64,000 nt of DNA, from NCBI GenBank assembly GCA_018228645.1, contig CP073693.1:558001-622000 (forward strand), read 5' to 3'. Source of the stretch: Clostridiaceae bacterium Marseille-Q4143. Its GTDB lineage: Bacteria; Bacillota; Clostridia; Lachnospirales; Lachnospiraceae. The translations under genes were made by a program, and so were the position numbers. The notes below the pieces were generated by a model. That model saw only the letters and a list, made by a program, of their open reading frames with translations. It was not told the origin of the DNA and searched no databases. Of the stretch, positions 38,514-47,592 are shown piece after piece. Position 1 is the first letter of the stretch. Each line of letters opens with the position of its first letter.

Positions 38514-41500
38514 TTATCGCACCTCCTCATGCTGTTTTGGTTTCTTGTCTGTACTGCGGGGCGTCACCGGGCGCTTCAGGCTGTCCAGCACCGAAGTCCG
38601 TGTGCTTTTGGCAACAACAGCCTCGGCGTGTGCCTGTCCCTTTCCGTCGATGTTGAGCAAAGTATCCAGCTCCACCAGACGGGCATTTTTGCTTCGCAGT
38701 TCTTCTTCATAAAGGAATGGCTTTCCGACTTCCTCCTTTGCGGCAGCCTGCTGCTGATAGAGGTTATCCAGCTGGGCCTTTGCCGCCTCCAGACGCTGGG
38801 GCATCAGGGCGAGGGCATTGTCGATACGGGTAAGATTTCCGCGAGGGTCTGTACCAAGGGTTGCCCGGTGGGTCATCTGTCCTTTCAGTAGGAGCGTATA
38901 CTCCTGTTTCCAAGCGGAAAATTCCACGGATATGGCATAGCCCCGGTAGCTGCCGATCTGCACCGGATCGGAGGTTTTGACCTCCTTGCAGGCATCCAAA
39001 AGGGCTGCGCCGGCGTTCTCCTTATCGGTCAGCAGATCGCCGCGGATTTCCATACCAGCAAAACCGTCCTCCGGGTGCGGGTACGCTGCCAAAACCTCCA
39101 GATCGGATTCAAAGCCCTTGATAAAGCCTTTGTGCTTTTCAATCTCCTCCGGGAAGTATTTGAGCAACTGGTCCTCCAGACGATACTGCTTGCTCTGGTG
39201 GTCGGCTTTCATCAGCTTTAGGCGGGATACCTCCACATCCAAATCCATACGCTCTTTGATACGGGGGTCTCCGGCACACAAAGCCTTGATCTCTGCAAAA
39301 CTGAGGGCGGTTTCATCCACATCATCGCAGGAGCGTACCGGCGATTTAGAAGTCATGATCTGACTAATGAATTTTTGCTTATTCTCCACCGTCTGCCAGA
39401 GGTATGCGTCAAAGGTTCCTTCGGTCACATAGCGGTACACATGGACAAGAGGATTCTGGTTACCCTGGCGCTCGATACGGCCCTTGCGCTGGGCAAGGTC
39501 TCCCGGTCTCCACGGACAGTCCAGGTCATGAAGTGCCACCAGACGGTCCTGCACATTGGTGCCTGCGCCCATCTTGGCGGTGCTGCCCAAAAGGACACGC
39601 ACCTGACCGGTACGGACTTTAGAGAACAACTCCTTTTTCCGCACTTCGGTGTTGGCTTCATGGATAAAAGCGATCTGGTCGGCAGGCATCCCCTGAGCAA
39701 TGAGTTTCTGACGAATATCGTCATATACCGTAAAGGCCGGTTCCTGCTCCGGCAGAGGCACGGCACCTTCCAGTGCGTGAAGCAGTGGATTATCCAGCGT
39801 TTTCGCCGCCTTGCTTGCAGTAGCTTTTGCCTGCGGTGTAGAAATGTCGCAGAACACCAGCTGGGTCAGCTTGTCAGCTTCGCCATCCCGCCAGATCTGC
39901 ATGATGTTGTCCACGCACTGATTGACCTTTGTGCCAGGTTCATCCGGCAGCATCTGGTTGACGATCCTCTGGTCCAGTCCCAGCTTGCGGCCATCCGAGG
40001 TGATTTTGAGCATATTATCCACCGACGGGTCCACACTGCCTCTGTGTACTTCGGAAGCGCGCTCAGAGAGTGCCTTCACCATTTCCTGCTGATGTTCGGT
40101 AGGCTGCGCCACGATGTTGTGGTATTCCACCTCCGGGGTGGGCAGGTTCAGTTGGTCGGCGGTCTTGATGTCCGCCACTTCTTTGAACAGGTTCATCAGC
40201 TCTGGCAGATTAAAGAACTTGCTGAATCTCGTTCTTGCCCGGTAGCCGGTGCCTTCCGGTGCCAGCTCCAATGCTGTGACGGTCTCCCCAAATCTGGAAG
40301 CCCAGCAGTCGAAGTGGGTCATGTTCAGTTCTTGCAGGCGTCCATACTGAAGGTAACGCTGCATGGTGTAAAGCTCGGTCATGGAGTTGCTGACCGGGGT
40401 GCCGGTGGCAAAAATCACGCCACGGTTTCCGGTGATCTCATCCATATAGCGGCACTTGGCAAACATATCGGAGGATTTCTGCGCGTCCGATGTGGAAAGA
40501 CCAGCCACATTCCGCATTTTTGTGTATAGAAACAGGTTTTTATAGTTGTGGGCCTCGTCCACAAACAAACGGTCCACACCCAGCTGCTCGAAGGTTACCA
40601 CATCGTCTTTTCGCCCCTCGGCTTGCAGCTTTTCCAGTCTGGCTTCCAGAGACTTTCTGGTACGCTCCAGCTGTTTGACGGTAAAACGCTCGCCGCCACT
40701 GGCCTGTACCTCTGCAATCCCCTCAGTGATCTCGTCGATCTGTTCATAGAGAAGCCGTTCCTGACGCTCCCGGCTGATGGGGATACGCTCAAACTGGCTG
40801 TGTCCCATGATGATGGCATCATAATCACCCGTCGCAATACGTGCGCAGAACTTCTTTCGGTTATGGGTCTCAAAGTCCTTTTTGGTGGTGACTAAGATAT
40901 TGGCGGAAGGATAGAGACGCAGAAACTCCGACGCCCACTGCTCTGTCAGATGGTTTGGAACCACAAAGAGAGATTTCTGGCACAGTCCCAGGCGTTTGGC
41001 TTCCATCGAAGCAGCTACCATTTCAAAAGTTTTGCCTGCGCCTACTTCATGTGCCAACAGGGTATTTCCTCCATACAGCACATGGGCAATGGCACTTTTC
41101 TGGTGTTCCCGCAGGGTAATGGCCGGGTTCATGCCTCCAAAAGTGATGTGGCTGCCATCATATTCACGGGGACGGGTAGAGTTCATTTCCTCGTTGTACT
41201 GGCTCACCAAAGTCTGGCGACGCTCCGGGTCTCTCCAGATCCAGTCCCTAAAGGCTTCCCGGATCGCCTGCTGTTTTTGAGCCGCCAGGGTGGTCTCCTT
41301 GGCATTCAGCACGCGGCGCTCTTTTCCGTCTGCGTCCTCTATGGTGTCATAGATGCGGACATCCCGCAGGTTTAAGGAATCCTCCAGAATCTTGTAGGCG
41401 TTGGCGCGGCTGGTCCCATAGGTGGTATAAGCTGCCACATCGTTGTAGGATACAGAAGATTTTCCCTTGATCTGCCATTCAGCGGTAAAGGACGAATAGT

Positions 41501-44500
41501 TGACCTCGATACTGCGTTGGAGATAAAACGGGGTATTAAAGGTCTCATACATAAACTGCTGGATATATTCCTTGTCAATCCAGGTAGCGCCCAGACGCAC
41601 CTCGATCTCCGACGCATCCAGGTCTTTGGGCTGGGCGGCGGTAAGAGCTTCCACATTGACTGCATAAACCGGGTCCTGCTGTGCTACCCGCTGTGCCTGA
41701 CGCAGCTTTCGGCGTACATTGCCAGAGAGGTATTCATCAGCAGTCACATAATGGGGCGTTCTGTCCTGCTCCAACTGTCCCGGTACACGGAAGATTACGC
41801 CTTGCAACTCTCCGGCCAGTTCTTCTTTTGTTTTTCCGGTAAGCTGGCTCATATAGTCCATATCCACGCAGGCTTTTTCCGAGATGGACACCGCCAGTGC
41901 TTCACTTGCCGTATCCACCACAGCCACCGCCTGATGGGGCTTGATGGTCCGCTTGGTGAACATATCTGCCTTACGTTCCAGTTTACCGTCCTCGTCGATG
42001 ACTTCCAGCGCACAGAGCAGGTAATAGGAAGAATCGTCTGCATAGGCCAGACGGTTTGCACGGTCATTGATGAGACCGTATTTGGAAGAAAAGCTGTCAT
42101 AGAGGCTGTTCAGTTCCGCCTGCTTCTCCCGAATGGTGCTGTCCGGAACCGCTGCATCCATCTGAAGGTCGATCAGTTCCTGCACACAATCACGCAGTCC
42201 CACAAGACCTTTTACACGGGCTTCGGCGGTGGCGTTGAGGTCAGGGCGCACCATACGGCTGTTTTCCCGGTAGTACACCTGCCCGTCTACAATGGCATAG
42301 GAATAGTTCTTCACATTGGGGTCGGCAGGAATGGAGGTGTCAATAGCTTCGCCTTCGCCCAGCTCCGGCAGCTCTGCCTCCTGATAAGTGCCATGAATAT
42401 ACTTCACCGCATCATGCAGCTGGTCGGAAAGCTCCAGTCCCTCGATAGGGTTTACGGTGTAGTCCATACCATGAGCAGTGCTTACCGGCTCCTGTCTGCC
42501 CAGCACCATTTCCGGGTGGTCGATAAAATACCGGTTGATGGCAAACCCGTCCTCCGTCTGTCCGGTCTGGGTCCATTCCGGCACGATGTCCAACGGGCGG
42601 TCCCGCTTTTGGAGGAAGATGATGTCCGATACCACCTCGGCACCGGCATTCTTTTTGAACGCGTCATTCGGCAGACGGATAGCTCCCAGCAGCTCGGCAC
42701 GCTGGGCAAGATAGCGGCGCACGGTGGAATCCTTGGCGTCCATGGTATATCGAGAGGTCACAAAAGCTACCACACCGCCGGGACGCACCTGATCCAGTGC
42801 TTTGGCAAAAAAATAGTTATGAATACTGAAATTCAGCTTGTTGTAGGCTTTGTCGTTGACCTGATACTGACCGAAAGGTACATTGCCGATGGCAAGGTCA
42901 AAGAAGTCACGCCTATCGGTGGTCTCAAAGCCGCCTACTGTGATGTCCGCCTTGGGATAGAGCTGCTTTGCGATGCGCCCGGAAACAGGGTCCAGCTCCA
43001 CGCCGTACAGACGGCTGTTTCGCATTTTCTCCGGCAGCATACCAAAGAAATTGCCCACGCCCATAGACGGCTCCAGAATATTTCCGGTCTCAAATCCCAT
43101 ACGGTCCACCGCTTCATAGATGGCCTGAATGACCGTAGGGCTGGTGTAATGGGCGTTGAGGGTAGAGCTTCTGGCGGCGGCATATTCCTCCGGGGTCAGC
43201 AGTTCTTTTAGCTGGGCATACTCTAAAGCCCATACCGGTTTCTCCGGTTCAAACGCATCAGAGAGACCTCCCCAGCCCACATATCGAGAAAGAACCTCCT
43301 GCTGTTCGGGGCTTGCCTGCTGTCCGGCAGCTTCCAGCTCTTTCAGCAAACGAATCGCATTGACATTTGCCTGGAACTTGGCTTTCGGACCGCCTTCGCC
43401 CAAATGCTCATCGGTAATGCGGAAGTTTTTTGCATTGCGGCGCAGGTTAGCCTTGTATTCCTCATAAGATGCTTCCTCGGCAGCTTTGGCATTGGGAAAG
43501 GTCTGCCACTGGCCATTGACCTGAATGGAAACCGGGTGTTCATCCAACACTTCCTCAAAGGTTTTCTCCGGCTCTGTTACAGGGGCTGGCGGCTCCGGCT
43601 CCTCGATATGCAGCTGTTCCACCACCACATCATAAGGCAGATTGTTCTTATCGCCCGGATAGACGGCCATGGTCTCGGAATGGAAGGTCGGGGATTCGGT
43701 AGTCGGTTGGGGCTGTTCCTGTCCAAAACCGTCCTGCTGACGGGCATACATCCCGCGCAGCAAAGGCGCAACTTCATCCCAGCGGAAATACAGCATAGCC
43801 AGACGCTTTTCCTCTGCATCCATGACTTCCAGTTCTATGCCCTGTGCCGTGGTACGGTAATCGGCAATATCGCCGGTCTCCAGATTCAGTGTCTCGATCT
43901 CACCGGAATAGGCTCTGCTCAGCCAGTAGGCGATCTCGCTGTTGCTCCTGCCGGATTGCAGCAGCGTGAAAATCTGCTTTTTATCCGCTTCATCCATCAG
44001 TCCATGAGCCAATACATCCCGCAAGTCCTGATCTGCCTTGTCCGGGTCAATAGGAAGAAATTCGGTATAGTAAGCATTGCGGCGGTCTGCCCGAAGCAGC
44101 TGCTCGAACTGTTCTTTGCGCTCTGCCCGATAGATGGGATATACCATCCCGGTGGGCAGAAGCTGTACGGTGTCCTCCCGCAGCTCGGTGATCTGATAGG
44201 CGTCATCCTCGATATACACGGTATCGCCCACGGCATAGACCGGGGCGGCTGGGTCATAGGAGGTTCTTTGCGGAATTGGGCGGCGAACTGCGTCATATTC
44301 CTCATCGGAAATGGAAACTTTGGAAGTCTGCTCTGTCTCGGCATCTGCGATCTGCCCTACATCCGACACCACCTGTTGGATAAATGGGTCATTGTCCAGT
44401 TTTTCCGGGTCTGCCACCTGTCCGTTGACAATCCCTCTTTCCTCCAGGGCTTCCCGGATGGCGATGGGGTCGATGTTGTCAAAACGTTCCTGTTCTTCTT

Positions 44501-47297
44501 CGGTATAGAACTGGTCCTCCTGAATCAGCTGGGCAAGCCTGCGCTGTACCTTCGGCCAGGGCAGCTGCGTTTCCTCCGGGCTGCCGGCACGGACAACGAA
44601 CGGGATGTTGCTGCCACTGTATTCCTGAGCCAGCCATGCAGCGGTATCTTTCTCTCTTGCATGGTCTTTCATATAACGGACGACAGCATGTTTACTCTCG
44701 ATATTGCCGTTCCATGCACAAATGGCAGTATCAATATCTTCCTGAGAAAGAGGGCGCAGAAGTTCATGGAGCTTTGGATAGGTTTCGTCGATCACTTCCC
44801 GGTGCAGTCGCTGTCGGAACTCCGGCACATCCGAATAGAGTCGGATCAGCTCCATATCCTTAGAACCAAGGACCGCACGGCGCACAGCGGCATTGCCCTC
44901 GATGACAGCATTTTCACGGTCAGAATGCCCGCAGGCATTGCGGTATGCGGCATCCTCGGAAATGGCGGCAGTCACCACAGTCTTATACTGCTCAAACTGC
45001 TCCCGAAGGGTAGGCTTTGGCGTTTCTTCCTCCACCTCCGGCTGCTGGGCTTGGATGGCATCTTCTTCTGCCAATTCCTTTTCAGCCTGGATTTTGTCAT
45101 ACTGCGCCTGTTCCTGTTCGGTAAGATAGCGGCCTTTCTGGACAAGAGAGGTAATGCGCTTGGCAACCTTTTCCCAGTTCAAGTGAACATCCGGGCAGTC
45201 TTGCTTTTTATAGTGCAACCCTTTCCCGTCGTGATCTTCGCCGCTGTGTGTTGCGCCGGACAGGGCATGAGAGCGTCCGCCAATACCATACTCGTCTTTG
45301 AGGAATCTCACTTTTTCCTTATCCGTATGGTTTTCCATGAAGAACGCATAGATACGGCCTTTTCCTCCGGCGAAACTGCTTCCGCCGGTCATGGCGGCGT
45401 CGATCTCATCCTCGGTAATAAAGTGCTGGACGGTTGGCACTTGGGAAAGCTCTGAAGAAAAGGTCCTGCGGGGCAGGTCAAGGTCCTTCAGGTTCTCCCA
45501 GATCTCCCTCGGTCTATGATAGTGAAAACGCAACAGGTCACGGTCCTGCTGATAGGCAGTCCAGAAGGCGGCGTATTCTTCCTTGAGGGTCTGGCGGAAA
45601 GCCGGTTCACTCAGCTGCTCCATCAGGCGGCGGGTCTCCTCCGGGAAACCATTGCCTTTGATCTCTGACAGGCAGGACAAATATCCGCCTTTTCTGGCGT
45701 CCTCACTGAGATCGTGATACAGATGCCAGAGCTCTTCCGAGAGGAGGGAGCGTTCATAGCCTGCCGCTTCTGCAAGCTCCACATTGGAGGCAAACTGACC
45801 ACTTTCCAAAAGCTCCCCGATACGCTCTGCGGCACTCTCCCAGGAAATGACCTGGGCAGACCTGTCATAACGGACAGACTTCCCATGTGAAAGATGGATA
45901 CCATCCTCGGCATACCATGCGCTCACACTGCCAAGGCCATTGCCGCCGTGGTACAGCGTTTTCAGTATCTCGGCAATCTCAGCGGTGGTTTTCTGCTTTT
46001 CAAAGGCTGCAACCACACGCTCCCTTTGACGGTCTGTATTGCCGCCCAAACGCAGCACATGGTCGATGTCATTTTGTGCAAAAGAAAAAGCAGAGGATGT
46101 ATGCGCTACATTCTCTGCTTCATCTATGGATTGGATCTGTTCCGCTTCGGAGAGGAACAGGTTTAGAGTCAGCTGTTGATAAGCTCCGCCATCAGGATTT
46201 CCTCGGCCTGGGCTTTGCAGGTGTTCATCAGCCCCACCCACTTCATGGGATCGCTGGCTTTCAGTTCCTCGGTGGCTCCCGCTTCCTTCGCCAGCTGGGG
46301 CATCATCTGCTCCAGTCTGCTCTGGGCGGTCTCGTCGATCTCCAGAAGGTGCGGGTACAGCTTCTCGCTCATCAGCAGCTGGTTGTATAGGATGGGACGG
46401 TGTTCCTTGAGGTATGCTTTCCGCATCCTGCCGTACTTGCCCAGGGGCTTCTCCGGCTGCTGGCTCAGCTTCAGGTCGGGAATCAGATAGTCTCCGTTCT
46501 GGATATAGGTCATGGGATTGTTCATCTTGCTTGCTCCTTTCTTGGTTGGCTTCGCGCTCTGCATTTCGGACGGTGACGCCGATCTGCCGCAGCACCTGCT
46601 GGTTAATCTGGCTGACCGCTGTTCCAAGCGCCCCGATAGTTGCTGGGGTATTGAAATCAAAGATCGCCATGAAATCTTCGTGGTCGAAGTAGCGTTCCGG
46701 CTCCAGTCCGCAGCGGGACATCAAAGCGTAAGTGATGCTGACGGTGGCTGCTGCCTTGAACTGTACTCCGATGTTAAACTCATCATATTCCTCCAAAAAG
46801 GAACCGTCAACGATATAGAAGAAGTCTTGCTGATGCTCTGTCCAGTATTCCTCAGCCAGTTTTCCGGCTACCTCCGTGAGCTGTCCGGCAAGGTCATCAC
46901 CGGAAACATCATAGGTGCGCTCAAGCATGGCCTGCACCGAATCCAAATGGCGCTCCTCCAGCTGCCACAGCCAAGGAGTGCGGGAATGTTCACGGGTTCC
47001 GGTGTCGGAAATATCAAAAACATAGCGCAGGCGGGGCCTGTCCCCGGAATCGTCCACCAGAGCGATTCCCTTGGAGCCGCGCCTTACATACCGCCCCATC
47101 TTTTCATTCCACAAATCGTACTCTGCACAGGCGGTAGCGTCCGGACGCTGGGCGTAGATCATCAACTGCTCATGGAACGGGTACTTGTAAAGGCGGGAAG
47201 CAGTGGTGAGAAACCCTGCCCATTCCTGCCAGCTCCCCGTGAGCTGCGTTGTTACCTTCTCCGCCATCTGTGCATATAGTTCAGCTTTGGTTGGCAT
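38514..47297 (-). CDS. Giant N6-methylase/SNF2-type helicase fusion protein of the ICE
   Basis: A 2927-residue protein. The N-terminal 245 residues are ArdC/LtrC-like (AGFLTTASRLYKYPFHEQLM). Residues 258-376 are a low-complexity linker. The middle holds several LPD-type repeats. A methyltransferase lies near residue 1410 (LEPSMGVGNFFG) and 1472 (AIGNVPFGQY, in place of NPPF/Y). A superfamily-2 helicase follows: Walker A HEVGAGKTFE near 2080, DEAHNYKN near 2245, and motif VI region DLAQRKGRIERQGN near 2595. ATG 47297 has AGGAGGAC. Proteins of this kind may protect the incoming strand from restriction. TnpV is encoded in another frame inside it. Confidence 0.88.
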   Translation of the reverse strand: MPTKAELYAQMAEKVTTQLTGSWQEWAGFLTTASRLYKYPFHEQLMIYAQRPDATACAEYDLWNEKMGRYVRRGSKGIALVDDSGDRPRLRYVFDISDTGTREHSRTPWLWQLEERHLDSVQAMLERTYDVSGDDLAGQLTEVAGKLAEEYWTEHQQDFFYIVDGSFLEEYDEFNIGVQFKAAATVSITYALMSRCGLEPERYFDHEDFMAIFDFNTPATIGALGTAVSQINQQVLRQIGVTVRNAEREANQERSKQDEQSHDLYPERRLSDSRPEAEPAAGEAPGQVRQDAESIPQGTPSHPIQPAADEREAVPAPSGDRRDRPEQTGADDAPAGEGSGSHRGTESQRSHEVGGADEHLQSPGRGNPDGGAYQQLTLNLFLSEAEQIQSIDEAENVAHTSSAFSFAQNDIDHVLRLGGNTDRQRERVVAAFEKQKTTAEIAEILKTLYHGGNGLGSVSAWYAEDGIHLSHGKSVRYDRSAQVISWESAAERIGELLESGQFASNVELAEAAGYERSLLSEELWHLYHDLSEDARKGGYLSCLSEIKGNGFPEETRRLMEQLSEPAFRQTLKEEYAAFWTAYQQDRDLLRFHYHRPREIWENLKDLDLPRRTFSSELSQVPTVQHFITEDEIDAAMTGGSSFAGGKGRIYAFFMENHTDKEKVRFLKDEYGIGGRSHALSGATHSGEDHDGKGLHYKKQDCPDVHLNWEKVAKRITSLVQKGRYLTEQEQAQYDKIQAEKELAEEDAIQAQQPEVEEETPKPTLREQFEQYKTVVTAAISEDAAYRNACGHSDRENAVIEGNAAVRRAVLGSKDMELIRLYSDVPEFRQRLHREVIDETYPKLHELLRPLSQEDIDTAICAWNGNIESKHAVVRYMKDHAREKDTAAWLAQEYSGSNIPFVVRAGSPEETQLPWPKVQRRLAQLIQEDQFYTEEEQERFDNIDPIAIREALEERGIVNGQVADPEKLDNDPFIQQVVSDVGQIADAETEQTSKVSISDEEYDAVRRPIPQRTSYDPAAPVYAVGDTVYIEDDAYQITELREDTVQLLPTGMVYPIYRAERKEQFEQLLRADRRNAYYTEFLPIDPDKADQDLRDVLAHGLMDEADKKQIFTLLQSGRSNSEIAYWLSRAYSGEIETLNLETGDIADYRTTAQGIELEVMDAEEKRLAMLYFRWDEVAPLLRGMYARQQDGFGQEQPQPTTESPTFHSETMAVYPGDKNNLPYDVVVEQLHIEEPEPPAPVTEPEKTFEEVLDEHPVSIQVNGQWQTFPNAKAAEEASYEEYKANLRRNAKNFRITDEHLGEGGPKAKFQANVNAIRLLKELEAAGQQASPEQQEVLSRYVGWGGLSDAFEPEKPVWALEYAQLKELLTPEEYAAARSSTLNAHYTSPTVIQAIYEAVDRMGFETGNILEPSMGVGNFFGMLPEKMRNSRLYGVELDPVSGRIAKQLYPKADITVGGFETTDRRDFFDLAIGNVPFGQYQVNDKAYNKLNFSIHNYFFAKALDQVRPGGVVAFVTSRYTMDAKDSTVRRYLAQRAELLGAIRLPNDAFKKNAGAEVVSDIIFLQKRDRPLDIVPEWTQTGQTEDGFAINRYFIDHPEMVLGRQEPVSTAHGMDYTVNPIEGLELSDQLHDAVKYIHGTYQEAELPELGEGEAIDTSIPADPNVKNYSYAIVDGQVYYRENSRMVRPDLNATAEARVKGLVGLRDCVQELIDLQMDAAVPDSTIREKQAELNSLYDSFSSKYGLINDRANRLAYADDSSYYLLCALEVIDEDGKLERKADMFTKRTIKPHQAVAVVDTASEALAVSISEKACVDMDYMSQLTGKTKEELAGELQGVIFRVPGQLEQDRTPHYVTADEYLSGNVRRKLRQAQRVAQQDPVYAVNVEALTAAQPKDLDASEIEVRLGATWIDKEYIQQFMYETFNTPFYLQRSIEVNYSSFTAEWQIKGKSSVSYNDVAAYTTYGTSRANAYKILEDSLNLRDVRIYDTIEDADGKERRVLNAKETTLAAQKQQAIREAFRDWIWRDPERRQTLVSQYNEEMNSTRPREYDGSHITFGGMNPAITLREHQKSAIAHVLYGGNTLLAHEVGAGKTFEMVAASMEAKRLGLCQKSLFVVPNHLTEQWASEFLRLYPSANILVTTKKDFETHNRKKFCARIATGDYDAIIMGHSQFERIPISRERQERLLYEQIDEITEGIAEVQASGGERFTVKQLERTRKSLEARLEKLQAEGRKDDVVTFEQLGVDRLFVDEAHNYKNLFLYTKMRNVAGLSTSDAQKSSDMFAKCRYMDEITGNRGVIFATGTPVSNSMTELYTMQRYLQYGRLQELNMTHFDCWASRFGETVTALELAPEGTGYRARTRFSKFFNLPELMNLFKEVADIKTADQLNLPTPEVEYHNIVAQPTEHQQEMVKALSERASEVHRGSVDPSVDNMLKITSDGRKLGLDQRIVNQMLPDEPGTKVNQCVDNIMQIWRDGEADKLTQLVFCDISTPQAKATASKAAKTLDNPLLHALEGAVPLPEQEPAFTVYDDIRQKLIAQGMPADQIAFIHEANTEVRKKELFSKVRTGQVRVLLGSTAKMGAGTNVQDRLVALHDLDCPWRPGDLAQRKGRIERQGNQNPLVHVYRYVTEGTFDAYLWQTVENKQKFISQIMTSKSPVRSCDDVDETALSFAEIKALCAGDPRIKERMDLDVEVSRLKLMKADHQSKQYRLEDQLLKYFPEEIEKHKGFIKGFESDLEVLAAYPHPEDGFAGMEIRGDLLTDKENAGAALLDACKEVKTSDPVQIGSYRGYAISVEFSAWKQEYTLLLKGQMTHRATLGTDPRGNLTRIDNALALMPQRLEAAKAQLDNLYQQQAAAKEEVGKPFLYEEELRSKNARLVELDTLLNIDGKGQAHAEAVVAKSTRTSVLDSLKRPVTPRSTDKKPKQHEEVR
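46169..46525 (-). CDS. tnpV: TnpV-like protein, overprinted inside the giant helicase gene
   Basis: A 118-residue frame on the same strand, shifted by one relative to the helicase. It starts MNNPMTYIQNGDYLIPDLKL after a strong AAAGGAG and contains LGKYGRMRKAYLKEHRP, the usual TnpV core; TnpV is a Tn4451-type transposon protein of unclear role. It covers helicase residues 258-376, where that protein is a disordered, Pro/Glu/Arg-rich linker. Both frames are open across the whole stretch. I am fairly sure that TnpV is translated; whether the helicase linker tolerates any sequence here is an inference. Confidence 0.75.
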   Translation of the reverse strand: MNNPMTYIQNGDYLIPDLKLSQQPEKPLGKYGRMRKAYLKEHRPILYNQLLMSEKLYPHLLEIDETAQSRLEQMMPQLAKEAGATEELKASDPMKWVGLMNTCKAQAEEILMAELINS

Positions 47298-47375
47298 AGT
47301 GTTCTGTCCTCCTTTCAGTTTTGGGGTAAAAAGGTGGGGTGGCATATTGCCACCCCATCCCTGCGGTTATAGTGT

Positions 47376-47591
47376 TTACTGGTCAAAATCCGGGTACAGC
47401 TCCAGCTGGGCAAAGTCCTCATCGGTCATCGCACAGAGCTTCGTAAGGGCGCTGTCGGTCAGCTCCCTCAGTTCCGTTTCCTCCGGGGCCAGCTCGCCGC
47501 GCATCTCACGCAGGCTGTCGATCAATCCGGTGCGGCTGCCGGTGTTGTAAATACACATCAGGTTCATTTCCTCAAAAGTAAAGTTTCCCAT
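47376..47591 (-). CDS. Transposon-transfer-assisting (TTRAP-like) small protein
   Basis: A 71-residue acidic protein (MGNFTFEEMNLMCIYNTGSR) ending YPDFDQ. It fits the short proteins called transposon-transfer-assisting in Tn1549-like ICEs. ATG 47591 with AAAGGGAG is preferred over the in-frame start at 47612. It lies one base from the primase stop and 78 bases before the giant helicase. Confidence 0.75.
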   Translation of the reverse strand: MGNFTFEEMNLMCIYNTGSRTGLIDSLREMRGELAPEETELRELTDSALTKLCAMTDEDFAQLELYPDFDQ

Positions 47592-47592
47592 A

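Noticed and set aside
41517..45455. Long rightward frames (564 and 683 codons) opposite the giant helicase gene
   Set aside because: They are antisense shadows of a GC-rich coding region. Their products are rich in His, Cys, Arg and Leu without a recognisable domain, and they lack ribosome-binding sites.
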